64,000 nt of DNA from Campylobacter gracilis (GCF_018374135.1 NZ_JAHAFS010000010.1:24686-88685), one strand, 5' to 3'. Shown: positions 52,508 through 62,067, numbered from the stretch's first letter. Translations and numbers: made by a program. The notes: generated by a model not told the origin, from the sequence alone.

Positions 52508-53398
52508 TTACCGCCTTTTTTGTACTTTAACTCTTGGAGAGGTTTTTGCACCTTGCGATTTTGCCTGCGGACGCTCGATAATGCGAATATTAGCGTTTGA
52601 GCGGAGTCTGTCGTTAAACTCGGTGATTGCCTTTTTGCGCTCAGAGGTCACGTAGCCTTCGATCGCCTTTTCTTGCACGCTGTCAAAATCAAGCGTACGA
52701 AGCCCTTTTTTGTCATTTACATAAAACATCTCATATCCGTTGCGCGTAGGGATGATCGGCGAAAATTTGCCCTGTTCGACGTTCGTGACGATGTATTTTA
52801 GCCCCTCGTCCATTTGATTGGCCTTGAGGGTTCCCTTCATCACATACACGTCGCTTGGGCGGAGCTTTGGATTTGCGCGAATCTTATCGAGCGGAGCTTG
52901 TGATTTTGCGATGTAGCGGGTGAGCGTGATGCTATCGAAGGTTGTAAATAATGAGCTATTTTGGCTATAAAATTTTTTAACATTTTCGGGGGTCGTGCGG
53001 TGCTGTACGTCTGCGAATATCGAGCCGTAGAGCTTTTCTTCAAGCAGTGTGCGGCGGATATTTGCTTTAAAGTCATCGTAGTTTATACCTTGCTTTTGCA
53101 CGGCGGTTTTGAGCTGGTCTAAGCTAAGCTTATTTTGATCGGCGATTGCTTTGAGCCTCGCGTCGATCTCCGCGTCATTTACCGCGATACCGCGACGTTT
53201 AATCTCGGATTGTTGCAGCTTTTGCCCTATTAAAATTTCCATCGCGGCTTGCGGCGAAGCACCCGTTAGTTTTTGAACTTTGGCTAGTTCGTAGCCGGTG
53301 ATGGGCTCATTATCTACCACGGCGATGACGCCGTTTACTACTTCGGCATTTGCACAAACAGCACATATCATTGCGGAAAAAAGCAGTTTCTTTATCAT
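52508..53398 (-). CDS. SurA-like periplasmic chaperone / peptidyl-prolyl isomerase
   Basis: A 296-residue protein with signal peptide (MIKKLLFSAMICAVCANA), an N-terminal SurA-like chaperone domain (VNGVIAVVDNEPITGYEL, then AAMEILIGQKLQQSEIKRRGI and helices to about 165), and a diverged parvulin domain (about 130-240, with SPIIPTRNGYEMFYVNDKKG). It matches in place and layout C. jejuni Cj1289, a SurA-like chaperone beside gltX. It probably escorts outer membrane proteins. The C-terminus is basic (KTSPRVKVQKRR). Confidence 0.85.
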   Translation of the reverse strand: MIKKLLFSAMICAVCANAEVVNGVIAVVDNEPITGYELAKVQKLTGASPQAAMEILIGQKLQQSEIKRRGIAVNDAEIDARLKAIADQNKLSLDQLKTAVQKQGINYDDFKANIRRTLLEEKLYGSIFADVQHRTTPENVKKFYSQNSSLFTTFDSITLTRYIAKSQAPLDKIRANPKLRPSDVYVMKGTLKANQMDEGLKYIVTNVEQGKFSPIIPTRNGYEMFYVNDKKGLRTLDFDSVQEKAIEGYVTSERKKAITEFNDRLRSNANIRIIERPQAKSQGAKTSPRVKVQKRR

Positions 53399-53426
53399 TT
53401 TTAACCTTTATTTAGTCTTTTTGCTT

Positions 53427-53450
53427 TATAATTACAAGATCGCGATTATA
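53427..53450. promoter_or_regulatory. Overlapping divergent promoters of gltX and the surA-like gene
   Basis: TATAAT on the plus strand at 53427-53432 points to gltX; TATAAT on the minus strand at 53450-53445 points to the surA-like gene. The two boxes face each other, so both start points fall near 53437-53440 and the polymerases cannot bind at once. Confidence 0.5.
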
Positions 53451-53482
53451 ACATTAAATGGTAATTTTTGCAAAGGAATTTT

Positions 53483-54862
53483 ATGATAGTAACTCGTTTT
53501 GCGCCGAGTCCTACGGGATATTTACATATCGGCGGACTTAGAACGGCGCTTTTTAGTTATCTTTACGCTAGGGCAAACGGCGGCAAATTCCTGCTGCGTA
53601 TTGAGGACACTGATCTGAAGCGCAATTCGCAGGAGGCTGCTAAGGCGATCGAGGAAGCCTTTAAGTGGTGCAATCTAGACTATGACGGGCAGATCGTGTA
53701 TCAAAGCTCGCGCTTTGATCTTTACAAACAATACGTCCAAAAGCTGCTAGATGAGGGCAAGGCATACAGATGCTATATGAGCAAGGATGAGCTGGATGAG
53801 CTGCGCGCGCAGCAAGAAGCTCGCAAAGAGCGTCCTCGCTACGATAATCGCTATCGCGATTTTACCGGCACGCCGCCTGCTGGGATCGAGCCCGTAATCC
53901 GCATCAAATCCCCGCTTAGCGGCACGATAGAATTTAACGACGGCATCAAGGGCGAGATAAAATTTAACGCCGCCGATATTCTGGACGATTTCATCATCGC
54001 GCGCTCCGACGGCACGCCTACGTATAACTTTACGGTCGTGATAGACGACGCGCTGATGGGCGTCACAGACGTGATCCGCGGCGACGATCATCTAAGCAAC
54101 ACCCCGAAGCAGATCGTGCTGTATAACGCGCTAGGCTTTAAAATCCCGAAATTTTATCATGTCGCGATGATCAACGGCACCGACGGCAGCAAGCTAAGTA
54201 AGCGCCACGGCGCTACCGACGTGATGGAGTACAAGCGCATGGGCTATCTGCCGCAAGCTCTGCTAAATTTCTTAGTACGTCTGGGCTGGAGCCACGGGGA
54301 TGATGAAATTTTTAGCATGGAGGAGATGAAGCGATACTTTAATCCTAACCATATCAGCAAGAGCGCTAGCACCTTCAACCAAACCAAGCTCGAGTGGCTA
54401 AATGCGCATTATATTAAAAACTCGGGCGATGATGAGCTTGTCTTGCAGCTTGTGGAATTCGGCGTCGATATCCGCTCGCACGCGAAAAAACATCTCATCT
54501 CCCAGCAGTACAAACAACGCGCAAAAACGCTAGTGGAGATGGCTGAGGGCATTAAGGTTCTTCTAAACCGCCCGAGCTGCTACGACGAGAAGGTGTATAA
54601 GAAATTTGTAACCGAAAGTTCGCTAAGCTTACTCGCAAAATTTGCGGATACTCTAAGCGCAAATTTAAATGCAAAGGAGTGCGAGGAAAGGACGATGGGG
54701 TTTTTGGACGCAAACGGCGCCAAGCTAAAGGATCTTGCCCAGCCGCTACGCGTTGCGATCACGGGAGGAAGCGTAAGTCCGTCGATTTTTGAAATTTGTG
54801 AAATTTTAGGAAGCGACGAAGTTAAAACGAGAATTTCAAATTTAATCAAAAAAGGATTATAA
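53483..54862 (+). CDS. gltX: Glutamyl-tRNA synthetase
   Basis: Class I synthetase charging tRNA-Glu. In Campylobacterota there are two GltX, one of them for tRNA-Gln, later amidated by GatCAB. The 459-residue protein has RFAPSPTGYLHIGGLRTAL (HIGH-type), GDDHLSNTPKQ and KLSKRHG (KMSKS-type). The Cys-containing zinc insert of some GltX is not seen. ATG 53483 has AAGGA upstream. Whether it is the discriminating or the tRNA-Gln type cannot be decided here; the neighbours match C. jejuni gltX2. Confidence 0.96.
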   Translation: MIVTRFAPSPTGYLHIGGLRTALFSYLYARANGGKFLLRIEDTDLKRNSQEAAKAIEEAFKWCNLDYDGQIVYQSSRFDLYKQYVQKLLDEGKAYRCYMSKDELDELRAQQEARKERPRYDNRYRDFTGTPPAGIEPVIRIKSPLSGTIEFNDGIKGEIKFNAADILDDFIIARSDGTPTYNFTVVIDDALMGVTDVIRGDDHLSNTPKQIVLYNALGFKIPKFYHVAMINGTDGSKLSKRHGATDVMEYKRMGYLPQALLNFLVRLGWSHGDDEIFSMEEMKRYFNPNHISKSASTFNQTKLEWLNAHYIKNSGDDELVLQLVEFGVDIRSHAKKHLISQQYKQRAKTLVEMAEGIKVLLNRPSCYDEKVYKKFVTESSLSLLAKFADTLSANLNAKECEERTMGFLDANGAKLKDLAQPLRVAITGGSVSPSIFEICEILGSDEVKTRISNLIKKGL

Positions 54863-54863
54863 A

Positions 54864-56120
54864 ATGGCTAAAGTAAACGTTGAAGCGGCTTTGAAGTACC
54901 ACATAGGCGGTAAAATCGGAACGAATGTAAAAACGCCCTGCGCTACGGCGGAGGATTTGGCGCTTGCATATACGCCGGGCGTCGCGGAGCCTTGCAAAGT
55001 GATCGAAGGTGATCACGAGGCTGCGTTTAAATACACGAATAAAGCCAATCTCGTAGCTGTTATTACTAATGGCACGGCGGTTTTGGGTCTCGGAGATATC
55101 GGCGCAATCGCTGGAAAACCCGTAATGGAGGGTAAGGCGGTTTTGTTTAAAAAATTCGGCGGCGTCGATGCCTTCGATATCGAAATCGATGAAAAGGACC
55201 CTAAAAAGATAATTGAAATTTGCAAAGCGATAGCGCCTACGTTCGGCGGTATAAATTTAGAGGATATCAAAGCTCCCGAGTGCTTCGAGATCGAGCGCGA
55301 GCTACAAAAAGCCGTCGATATCCCCGTCATGCACGACGATCAGCACGGTACCGCGATGATTACGGGCGCAGGGCTAATCAATGCAGCCCTCATCAGCGGC
55401 AAAAAGATCGAGGATATGAAGATCGTAGTCAGCGGCTCGGGCGCTGCTGGCATAGCGTGCGCAAAGATGTATCGTAATTTAGGCGCCAAACATATCATAA
55501 TGCTCGATTCCAAAGGGGTGATCCATAAGGGTCGCACCGATCTTACCGAGCAAAAGAAAGAATTTGCCCTAGATACCGCAGATCGCACGCTAGAGGATGC
55601 GATGAAAGGCGCGGATATGTTTTTAGGACTTAGTAAGCCGGGCGTTTTAACCAAAGAGATGGTAAAGACTATGGCACCGCATCCAATCATTTTTGCGCTT
55701 GCAAATCCTGTACCGGAAATTTATCCAAGTGAGGTCGAGGAAGTAAGAAACGACGTGATCGTAGGTACGGGTAGAAGTGACTTTGCAAATCAGATCAATA
55801 ACGTTTTGGGCTTTCCGTATATCTTCCGCGGCGCGCTTGACGTAAGAGCCAAAAAGATTACCGAAAATATGAAAATTGCTGCCGCTCGCGCGATGGCGGA
55901 TCTTGCTCGTGAAGAGGTTCCTGCAGAAATCCGCAAGATGCTGGGCAAGGATAACTTAAAATTCGGCAAAGACTACGTGATCCCAAATCCTTTCGATCCA
56001 CGCGTATTTGCCGTGATCTCGACGGCGGTTGCAAAAGCTGCGGTAGATGACGGCGTGGCTCGCGTCAAAGACTTCGACGCTGCGGCTTATAAAAAGAGCC
56101 TGGAAGCCAAAGAGCTATGA
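54864..56120 (+). CDS. maeB: Malic enzyme (oxaloacetate-decarboxylating)
   Basis: Converts malate to pyruvate and CO2 with NAD(P)+. The 418-residue protein is the short, MaeB-like form without the phosphotransacetylase domain. It has YTPGVAEPCKVI, GTAVLGLGDIGAIAGKPVMEGK, the metal/substrate region NLEDIKAPECFEIE, VMHDDQHGTAMI, and the dinucleotide loop SGSGAAGIACAKM. Immediately after gltX (one base gap), the same order as C. jejuni Cj1288c-Cj1287c. Confidence 0.95.
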   Translation: MAKVNVEAALKYHIGGKIGTNVKTPCATAEDLALAYTPGVAEPCKVIEGDHEAAFKYTNKANLVAVITNGTAVLGLGDIGAIAGKPVMEGKAVLFKKFGGVDAFDIEIDEKDPKKIIEICKAIAPTFGGINLEDIKAPECFEIERELQKAVDIPVMHDDQHGTAMITGAGLINAALISGKKIEDMKIVVSGSGAAGIACAKMYRNLGAKHIIMLDSKGVIHKGRTDLTEQKKEFALDTADRTLEDAMKGADMFLGLSKPGVLTKEMVKTMAPHPIIFALANPVPEIYPSEVEEVRNDVIVGTGRSDFANQINNVLGFPYIFRGALDVRAKKITENMKIAAARAMADLAREEVPAEIRKMLGKDNLKFGKDYVIPNPFDPRVFAVISTAVAKAAVDDGVARVKDFDAAAYKKSLEAKEL

Positions 56121-56165
56121 TTTTTTGCTCCTACACGAGGCGAGATTAAATTTTAAGAGGCATAA

Positions 56166-57614
56166 ATGAAAGATTTGGCTTTACTTACCGATTTTTATCA
56201 GCTTAGCATGATGCAGGGCTATTTTTTTACGAAGCCCGATCAGACAGCGGTTTTTGACGTTTTTTATCGCAAAAACCCAAGCGGCGGCGGTTATGCGATA
56301 TTTTGCGGCTTAAACGAGGTCGTGGATTATATCGAAAATCTCAGATTTAGCGACGATGACATCGCATATCTAAAAAGTCTAAATTTCTTTAAGCCCGAAT
56401 TTTTGGAATTTCTAAGAGGCTTTAAATTTAGCGGCGAAATTTACGCCATGGACGAAGGGCAGATCGTATTTCCGCACGAGCCGCTAATTCGCGTCAAGGC
56501 AAATATCATGGAGGCGCAGCTCATCGAGACTGCGATCCTAAATACTATAAATTTTCAAACTCTCATCGCTACGAAAAGCTCGCGCATCAATTTTAGCGCT
56601 AAGGGTGATTTGGTGATGGAGTTTGGCTTGCGCCGCGCTCAGGGGCAGAGTGCGGGCATCTACGGCGCAAAGGCTGCGATTATAGGCGGCTGCAGCGCCA
56701 CGTCAAACGTACTCGCCGCAAAGAAATTTGACGTCCCTGCGATCGGCACCCACTCGCACTCGTGGATTCAGAGCTTTGATAGCGAGCTGGAGGCATTTCG
56801 CGCCTACGCTAAAATTTATCCGAACAGCGCGCTTTTGCTTGTCGATACCTACGATACTCTCGCAAGCGGCGTGCCGAATGCGATCAAAGTTTTTAAAGAG
56901 CTGCGCGCGAGCGGTCATGAGCCGCTTGGAATTCGCATAGATTCGGGCGATCTGGAGTACCTAACCAAACAGGCGCGTAAGATGCTCGATGCGGCGGGCT
57001 TTGAGAACGCAAAGATCACCGCATCTAACGATCTGGACGAATATGCGATCGATCAACTCAAGCTTTTTGACGCTAAAATCGATAGCTGGGGGATCGGCAC
57101 GAGGCTCATCACCGGCGGAGATAGTTCAAGTCTAGGCGGCGTGTATAAGCTAAGCGGTATCGAAAAAGATGGCGAGATCATAGCTAAGATCAAAATTTCA
57201 AACGATCCGCGCAAGATCAATAACCCCGGTTACAAGCAGGTCTTTAGACTCTATGACAAAGATAATGGCATGGCGCTTGCCGATCTGATCACGCTTGATG
57301 GAGAGAGCATAGACGAGAGCGCGCCGCTTGAAATTTTCCATCCGCTTTATACCTACAAGCGTAAAATTTTAACGAATTTCAGCGCGCATAAGCTCTTACG
57401 TCCCGTTTTCAAGGAGGGCAAATTCGTAGGCGTGCGCCGCACGGTAAGCGAGATTGCGCGTTTTAGTAAGGAGCAAAAGAGCAAATTTTGGCTCGAGCAC
57501 CTTCGCAACATCCATCCGCAAAGCTACAAAGTGGATCTCTCTCAAAAGCTTTGGGATATCCGAAAATCACTCATCAACGAGTGTAACCTAAATTTAAAGG
57601 AGAAATATGTTTAA
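56166..57614 (+). CDS. pncB: Nicotinate phosphoribosyltransferase
   Basis: Salvages nicotinate into NAMN with PRPP. The 482-residue protein has LALLTDFYQLSMMQGYF, YRKNPSGGGYAIFCGL, EFGLRRAQG, the GTHSHSWIQSF motif with catalytic His, and RIDSGDLEYL and GIGTRLITGGD around the PRPP site. AGAGG lies before ATG 56166. The C-terminus overlaps the start of the lipoprotein gene by eight bases. Confidence 0.95.
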   Translation: MKDLALLTDFYQLSMMQGYFFTKPDQTAVFDVFYRKNPSGGGYAIFCGLNEVVDYIENLRFSDDDIAYLKSLNFFKPEFLEFLRGFKFSGEIYAMDEGQIVFPHEPLIRVKANIMEAQLIETAILNTINFQTLIATKSSRINFSAKGDLVMEFGLRRAQGQSAGIYGAKAAIIGGCSATSNVLAAKKFDVPAIGTHSHSWIQSFDSELEAFRAYAKIYPNSALLLVDTYDTLASGVPNAIKVFKELRASGHEPLGIRIDSGDLEYLTKQARKMLDAAGFENAKITASNDLDEYAIDQLKLFDAKIDSWGIGTRLITGGDSSSLGGVYKLSGIEKDGEIIAKIKISNDPRKINNPGYKQVFRLYDKDNGMALADLITLDGESIDESAPLEIFHPLYTYKRKILTNFSAHKLLRPVFKEGKFVGVRRTVSEIARFSKEQKSKFWLEHLRNIHPQSYKVDLSQKLWDIRKSLINECNLNLKEKYV

Positions 57615-57978
57615 AGTTCTATCGTGCGCCGCTTTGGCGTTAGTTTTGCTAGGATGCGGCTCAAACCAGCTCCGCCAATCCCCAGATAGCGCTATGAATA
57701 AGCAAGCACAGAGCGAAAAAACTATAACTCAAGAGAACGCAAAGACCTTCTATTTCGTCGATGACAAGGGCAAAAAGCTTTCGCTTAGCTCAAACGACGA
57801 TTTCAATACCGCCGTGTTAAAGGACGATAGCGGCAAAAGCTACGATCTTAAGCGCGACCGCGCCGCCGACGGCATCTATATGGAGAATAAAGACGGAGTG
57901 AGCATCCACTTCAAAAAAGGTGAGGGCATAGTGGAGTTTAGCAAATACAAATCCATCCCGATCACCGAGGTCAAATAA
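57607..57978 (+). CDS. Lipoprotein with MliC-like domain
   Basis: A 123-residue lipoprotein: lipobox LLGC with Cys17. The mature part is a short linker, then a beta-rich domain (FYFVDDKGKKLSLSSNDD, AVLKDDSGKSYDLKRDRA, ADGIYMENKDGVSIHFKKG) resembling MliC/PliC inhibitors of C-type lysozyme, whose pattern is (x)DGKxYxLxxxxSASGxxY. The conserved Ser of the inhibitory loop appears replaced by Ala-Asp. AAAGGAG lies before ATG 57607, inside the pncB end. A protective role against host lysozyme would be sensible for an oral species; this is inference. Confidence 0.55.
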   Translation: MFKVLSCAALALVLLGCGSNQLRQSPDSAMNKQAQSEKTITQENAKTFYFVDDKGKKLSLSSNDDFNTAVLKDDSGKSYDLKRDRAADGIYMENKDGVSIHFKKGEGIVEFSKYKSIPITEVK

Positions 57979-58056
57979 ATCCTGAAATTTTTTGGTTAAA
58001 TTCCGATTTAGCGCCGGAATTTAACCTCTTTTCCTGCGCTAAATTCGGAGAAAGTT

Positions 58057-58749
58057 ATGTTATTAGGCAAAATTGATTATCTAAATTTGCTCCCATTTCA
58101 CGTATTTTTAAAATCCCTTCCGCTGCCGTCTTATGTTAAAAAATCGATAGAATTTAAAAAAGGGGTGCCGAGCAAACTCTGCGCCGATCTTTATTATAGG
58201 CGCATAGACGCCGCGGTAATCTCCAGCATCGAAAGCCGCCGCGCAAAATACCGCAAGCTACCTTTGGGAATCGTCGCAAAGCGCGAAGTGCTAAGCGTGC
58301 TCGTGCGCAAAAACTCGGCGCCTAGGCTCGATCCCGCGTCAATGAGCTCAAATATGCTAGCTCGCGTGCTGGAACTTAGCGGCGAGGTGCTAATCGGCGA
58401 TAATGCTCTAAAGGCGCTGCTTTCGCAGGGCAAGGATAAATTTTACGATCTGGGCGAAATTTGGCAGCAGCGTACAGGCTTGCCTTTTGTTTTCGGGCGG
58501 CTGTGTTGCGTGAAAAACGAAAAAGCTTACGCGCGCTTGGCGACGAAATTTTTACGTTCGCGCATTAAAATTCCAAGATATATCCTGCAAAGCTACGCCC
58601 TTTCGCGCGGCATAAAAGAGCGTGAAATTTTAAATTATTTGAAATTTATAAGCTACAAAATCGGCGTCCGCGAGGAGCTGGCGCTGAAAAAATTTATCGC
58701 CAAAGCCAAAAAATTAAAATTTAATCCGGTTCAAAAGGAGGAACTATGA
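58057..58749 (+). CDS. mqnA: Chorismate dehydratase (futalosine pathway)
   Basis: MqnA turns chorismate into 3-enolpyruvyl-benzoate, first step of the futalosine menaquinone route. The 230-residue protein has the family start GKIDYLNLLPFHVF, the GVPSKLCADLYYRRIDAAVISSIES region, LIGDNAL and DLGEIWQQRTGLPFVFGRLC. Campylobacter MqnA proteins are short like this. The end contains AAGGAGG for gdhA, and ATGA overlap joins both genes. Confidence 0.93.
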   Translation: MLLGKIDYLNLLPFHVFLKSLPLPSYVKKSIEFKKGVPSKLCADLYYRRIDAAVISSIESRRAKYRKLPLGIVAKREVLSVLVRKNSAPRLDPASMSSNMLARVLELSGEVLIGDNALKALLSQGKDKFYDLGEIWQQRTGLPFVFGRLCCVKNEKAYARLATKFLRSRIKIPRYILQSYALSRGIKEREILNYLKFISYKIGVREELALKKFIAKAKKLKFNPVQKEEL

Positions 58750-60104
58750 AGTCTTACATCGACGGCTTGCTGTTAAATTTAAAGCGCGCCAATCCCGGTC
58801 AGGAGGTCTTTATCCAGGCATCGACCGAAATTTTATACTCGCTCATACCGCTTCTAAAGCGCGACGAGAGGTATGTGAAAAATAAAATTTTAGAGCGCAT
58901 TTTGGCACCCGAGCGCACGATGATGTTTCGCGTCGTCTATATGAGCGACGGCGGCGAGCCCTGCGTGCATACGGGATATCGCATAGAGTTCAACTCCGCT
59001 CTGGGCCCTTATAAAGGCGGTCTGCGCTTTCATCCGAGCGTAAATTTGGGCGTTTTAAAATTTTTAGGGTTTGAGCAAATTTTTAAAAATTCCCTCACGG
59101 GTCTTAATATCGGTGGCGCAAAAGGTGGCGCAAATTTCGATCCCAAGGGCAAGAGCGACGGCGAGATTATGAGATTTTGTCAAGCTTTTATGTTAGAACT
59201 TCACCGCCTAATCAGCTCCAATACCGACGTGCCTGCGGGCGACATCGGCGTGGGCGGTCGCGAGATCGGTTATATGTACGGCGCATATAAAAAGCTCACC
59301 CGCAGATTCGACGGCGCGCTTACGGGCAAGGGGCTAAGCTGGGGCGGGAGCCTCGCGCGTACCGAGGCTACGGGCTACGGATCGGTCTATTTTGCAAACG
59401 AGATGCTCGCTACCAGAGGCAATTCGCTGCACGGCAAAATTTGCACGATCTCGGGCGCCGGCAACGTAGCGATCTACACCGCTGAAAAGCTCTATCAGAT
59501 GCAGGCTAAGCCCGTCACCGTGAGCGATTCTACGGGCTTTATTTATGACGCCGAGGGAATTGACGTGGCGCTTCTTAAAAAGCTAAAAGAGCAGCTGCGC
59601 GTGGGGCTTTGCGAATATATTAAAGAGCGTCCTAACGCAAAATTTATCCCAGTTAGCGCCTATCCCGCAGGCCGCAACGGCGTGTGGAGCGTGCCGTGCG
59701 ACGCAGCGTTTCCGAGCGCTACGCAAAACGAACTTAATCTGCAAGACGTAAAGACTCTCTATGCCAACGGATGCCGCATGGTTTGCGAGGGCGCGAATAT
59801 GCCAAGCACGCTCGAGGCGATCGATTTTATGCTCGCGCAAAAAGACTTTCTTTTCGGTCCTGCCAAAGCGGCGAATGCTGGCGGCGTAGCTACGAGTGGG
59901 CTTGAGATGGCGCAAAACGCGCAGATGGCGTCGTGGAGCTTCGAGGAGGTCGATAGCAAGCTGCGCGAGATCATGCGCCACATATTCCGCACCAGCTACG
60001 AGACCTCGAAGGAATTCGGCGCGGAGGGCAATCTTGTGTTGGGCTCGAATATCGCGGGATTTCGCCGCGTAGCCGATGCGATGCTGGATCAAGGCCTGGT
60101 ATAA
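58746..60104 (+). CDS. gdhA: Glutamate dehydrogenase (NADP type)
   Basis: Aminates 2-oxoglutarate to glutamate. The 452-residue protein has YKGGLRFHPSVNLGVLKFLG, the catalytic lysine motif NIGGAKGGANFDPKGKSD, DVPAGDIGVGGREIGYMYG, the nucleotide loop SGAGNVAIYTAEKL and VCEGANMPST. The length fits hexameric NADP-dependent enzymes. Start overlaps the mqnA stop by four bases (ATGA). Confidence 0.97.
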   Translation: MKSYIDGLLLNLKRANPGQEVFIQASTEILYSLIPLLKRDERYVKNKILERILAPERTMMFRVVYMSDGGEPCVHTGYRIEFNSALGPYKGGLRFHPSVNLGVLKFLGFEQIFKNSLTGLNIGGAKGGANFDPKGKSDGEIMRFCQAFMLELHRLISSNTDVPAGDIGVGGREIGYMYGAYKKLTRRFDGALTGKGLSWGGSLARTEATGYGSVYFANEMLATRGNSLHGKICTISGAGNVAIYTAEKLYQMQAKPVTVSDSTGFIYDAEGIDVALLKKLKEQLRVGLCEYIKERPNAKFIPVSAYPAGRNGVWSVPCDAAFPSATQNELNLQDVKTLYANGCRMVCEGANMPSTLEAIDFMLAQKDFLFGPAKAANAGGVATSGLEMAQNAQMASWSFEEVDSKLREIMRHIFRTSYETSKEFGAEGNLVLGSNIAGFRRVADAMLDQGLV

Positions 60105-60588
60105 GCTTAACTCGCTTTATTTTGTCAAAAGCGGCAGCTCGCTTTTAAATTTAAGCTCTTTAAATTTACGGCGAGCTTTTTGGCTGCGGCGGGCTTGATA
60201 AAATTTCAATCGTTTGTGCTGAGGATATAGCCGCTCATCGCTATAATTGCTTTATGTGCCCTGCGTTGGCATCGTTTGCGCTGCGTAGATTTAAATAACG
60301 CCAAGCAGAGCGTTTTAAAATTTTAGCTCGTCGTAGCGATGCTTTTAAAATTTAGCCGCAAGCACGACAAAACCCGCCGCCAAATTTCATCTTTAAATTT
60401 GGCAGGTAAATTTCACCCGTTAAATTCAGCTTTGAAATTCTGTGTTTAAAATTTAGCCTCGAATCCGCTTAAATTTAGCCTAAAATTTTATCTTAAATCG
60501 CCCGCGCAGTGCGTAAATTTACACCGCGCAGGCCTGGCGTTTACTGCAGTTTGGCATAATGGTGCAAATTTTATCCAAAGGTTGCAAT
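60105..60588. other. Gap after gdhA, dense in AAATTT words
   Basis: 484 bases, no gene-like frame. About a dozen AAATTT words between 60140 and 60570. Holds the possible gdhA terminator at 60136 and a CATAAT box at 60555 that may serve the DUF4197 gene. Confidence 0.35.
60136..60180 (+). terminator. Possible terminator of gdhA
   Basis: AGCTCGC (60136-60142) pairs with GCGAGCT (60171-60177), then TTTT. The loop is long (28 bases) and can form an inner AAATTTAAG hairpin. Weak U-run. Confidence 0.35.
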
Positions 60589-61320
60589 ATGAAAAAATTT
60601 ATGGTTTTGCTCGCCGTTGTGGCTCTGTCGTTTGCGCATGCGGACGTGACGGATATCCTAAAGCAGGGCGCGGACGCGCTCGGTGCGACTAGGAGCGGGA
60701 ACTACAAGGATTTGCTCGCTTCCGCTACGAACCGCGCCGCAAGCGAGCTCGCCAAGGGCTATATCCACAGCAAGACCGCTAAAATCGAGCTTCCTCCTTC
60801 GCTGAAGGCGGCTGCGAAGCTTGCGAGAAAGGTAGGCGGCGATAAATGGGAGCAGCAGCTGGTAGAGAACATGAACGATGCCGCTACCAAGGCGGTGAGC
60901 GGCGCGAGCAAGGTATTTTTGCAAGATCTGAAATCGATGAGCGACGCCGACGTTAAAAAGCTCATCGGCGGCGGCGACACGGCGCTTAGCGAGTATCTGC
61001 AGAGCAAGTCGGGTGCGAAGCTGCGGGCGGTTTTTAGGCCGATCGTAAGCGACATGATGAGCAAAAACAGCTTTGCGACGGCGTATAACGGGCTAAATTC
61101 CTTCGCGCAAAACAAGATCGCGGGCAATGAAGCGGTGCAAAATATCGCGCGCGGGCTGGGCGCGAGCGAGTATCTGCCTAAGCAGGGCGAGGATTTGAAC
61201 GATTACATCACGCAAAAGACGCTGGACGGGCTATTTGCGGTGATGAGAGAAAAAGAAAGCGCGCTTCGCGGCAGCGCCGTCGGCAAAGGTGCAGGGATTT
61301 TGGGTAAGGTGCTTAAATAA
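60589..61320 (+). CDS. DUF4197 secreted protein
   Basis: A 243-residue protein with signal peptide (MKKFMVLLAVVALSFAHA) and a helical DUF4197 domain: ATNRAASELAKGY, IELPPSLKAAAKLARKVG, LVENMNDAATKA, FLQDLKSMSDADVKKLIGGGDTALSEYLQSKS, and the C-terminal DYITQKTLDGLFAVMREKE with GSAVGKGAGILGKVL. Function unknown; widely found in proteobacterial periplasms. Start at ATG 60589 with AAAGG upstream; the frame is open for ten more codons. Confidence 0.85.
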   Translation: MKKFMVLLAVVALSFAHADVTDILKQGADALGATRSGNYKDLLASATNRAASELAKGYIHSKTAKIELPPSLKAAAKLARKVGGDKWEQQLVENMNDAATKAVSGASKVFLQDLKSMSDADVKKLIGGGDTALSEYLQSKSGAKLRAVFRPIVSDMMSKNSFATAYNGLNSFAQNKIAGNEAVQNIARGLGASEYLPKQGEDLNDYITQKTLDGLFAVMREKESALRGSAVGKGAGILGKVLK

Positions 61321-61794
61321 AACTTGCGGCTAGGCTTTGGCGTAAATTTCGCCGCATAGCTGCTTATAATTGCTTTGCGCCGTAAGCTTGGGTAGCCTAA
61401 AGCTGTGCGCAAAACGCCCGCTCGCGCGAAGCGGCTGCTTGAGTTAAAGTAGGCGTGCGGCGGAATTTAGAGGTTCGTTTGTGGCGTGCTCGCGGCAGGC
61501 TGGCTTTATACGATAATCTTATGCGGAATTTAGTTTGCGAAATTTGAAACTGTAAAATTTAGAAATTTAGCAAGATGTAAAGGATTTGAAATTTTAAAAT
61601 TTCACGCGGAGTTTTAGAATTCCATGCGGTATTCAGATGCGCGCATAAATTAGCGCCTATATCTGAAATTTTACAAAGCGGCGGAGTATCGAGAAATAGG
61701 GCGATATTAGATAAAAGTGTAAGGATAAAACAAGAAAGCCATCTTGTAAATTTCGCTTCTTTCATATCTCTCTTTATGTTCGGCAAAACTCGGT
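61321..61794. other. Transition gap to the AT-rich immunity-like array
   Basis: 474 bases. GC falls from about 61500 on. A minus-strand frame (61786-61559; inner ATG 61765 behind AAAGAGAG) encodes KEAKFTRWLSCFILTLLSNI and a hydrophobic stretch, then unpatterned sequence; it could be a degraded small membrane protein but is not convincing. Confidence 0.3.
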
Positions 61795-62067
61795 TTACTC
61801 ATTAGTTCTATTATTTTCCGATTCCATTTTTCTTAATTCTTTAAGCGCTCTATTATAGACATTGGCTTGCTTGCAAACTCTACCTTCAGCAGCAATATAT
61901 CTTACTAAGTTTATATCATTTGTATCGATTGCTATCAATAATCTACCCATAAGCCTTTCCTCTACAAAAAACGTATAATCGCACTTTGCACACAAAGTAC
62001 TTTCATAAATTATAAATAATAACAAAACTACTATGGCGCAAATTATAAATTTTAATGCTTTAACCAT
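61795..62067 (-). CDS. Small membrane-anchored hypothetical protein
   Basis: A 90-residue protein with one N-terminal membrane helix (VKALKFIICAIVVLLLFIIY), a Cys pair (LCAKCDY), and a helical tail (LMGRLLIAIDTNDINLVRYIAAEGRVCKQANVYNRALKELRK) that reads like a single ankyrin-type helix pair. Start at ATG 62067, since AAGGAG sits six bases upstream. No family recognised. First small gene downstream of the Imm45-like gene on the same strand. Confidence 0.6.
   Translation of the reverse strand: MVKALKFIICAIVVLLLFIIYESTLCAKCDYTFFVEERLMGRLLIAIDTNDINLVRYIAAEGRVCKQANVYNRALKELRKMESENNRTNE

Noticed and set aside
61559..61786. Small minus-strand frame with a hydrophobic N-terminus
   Set aside because: The ribosome site is only weak and the second half reads as AAATTT-type filler; kept only as a remark in the gap entry.
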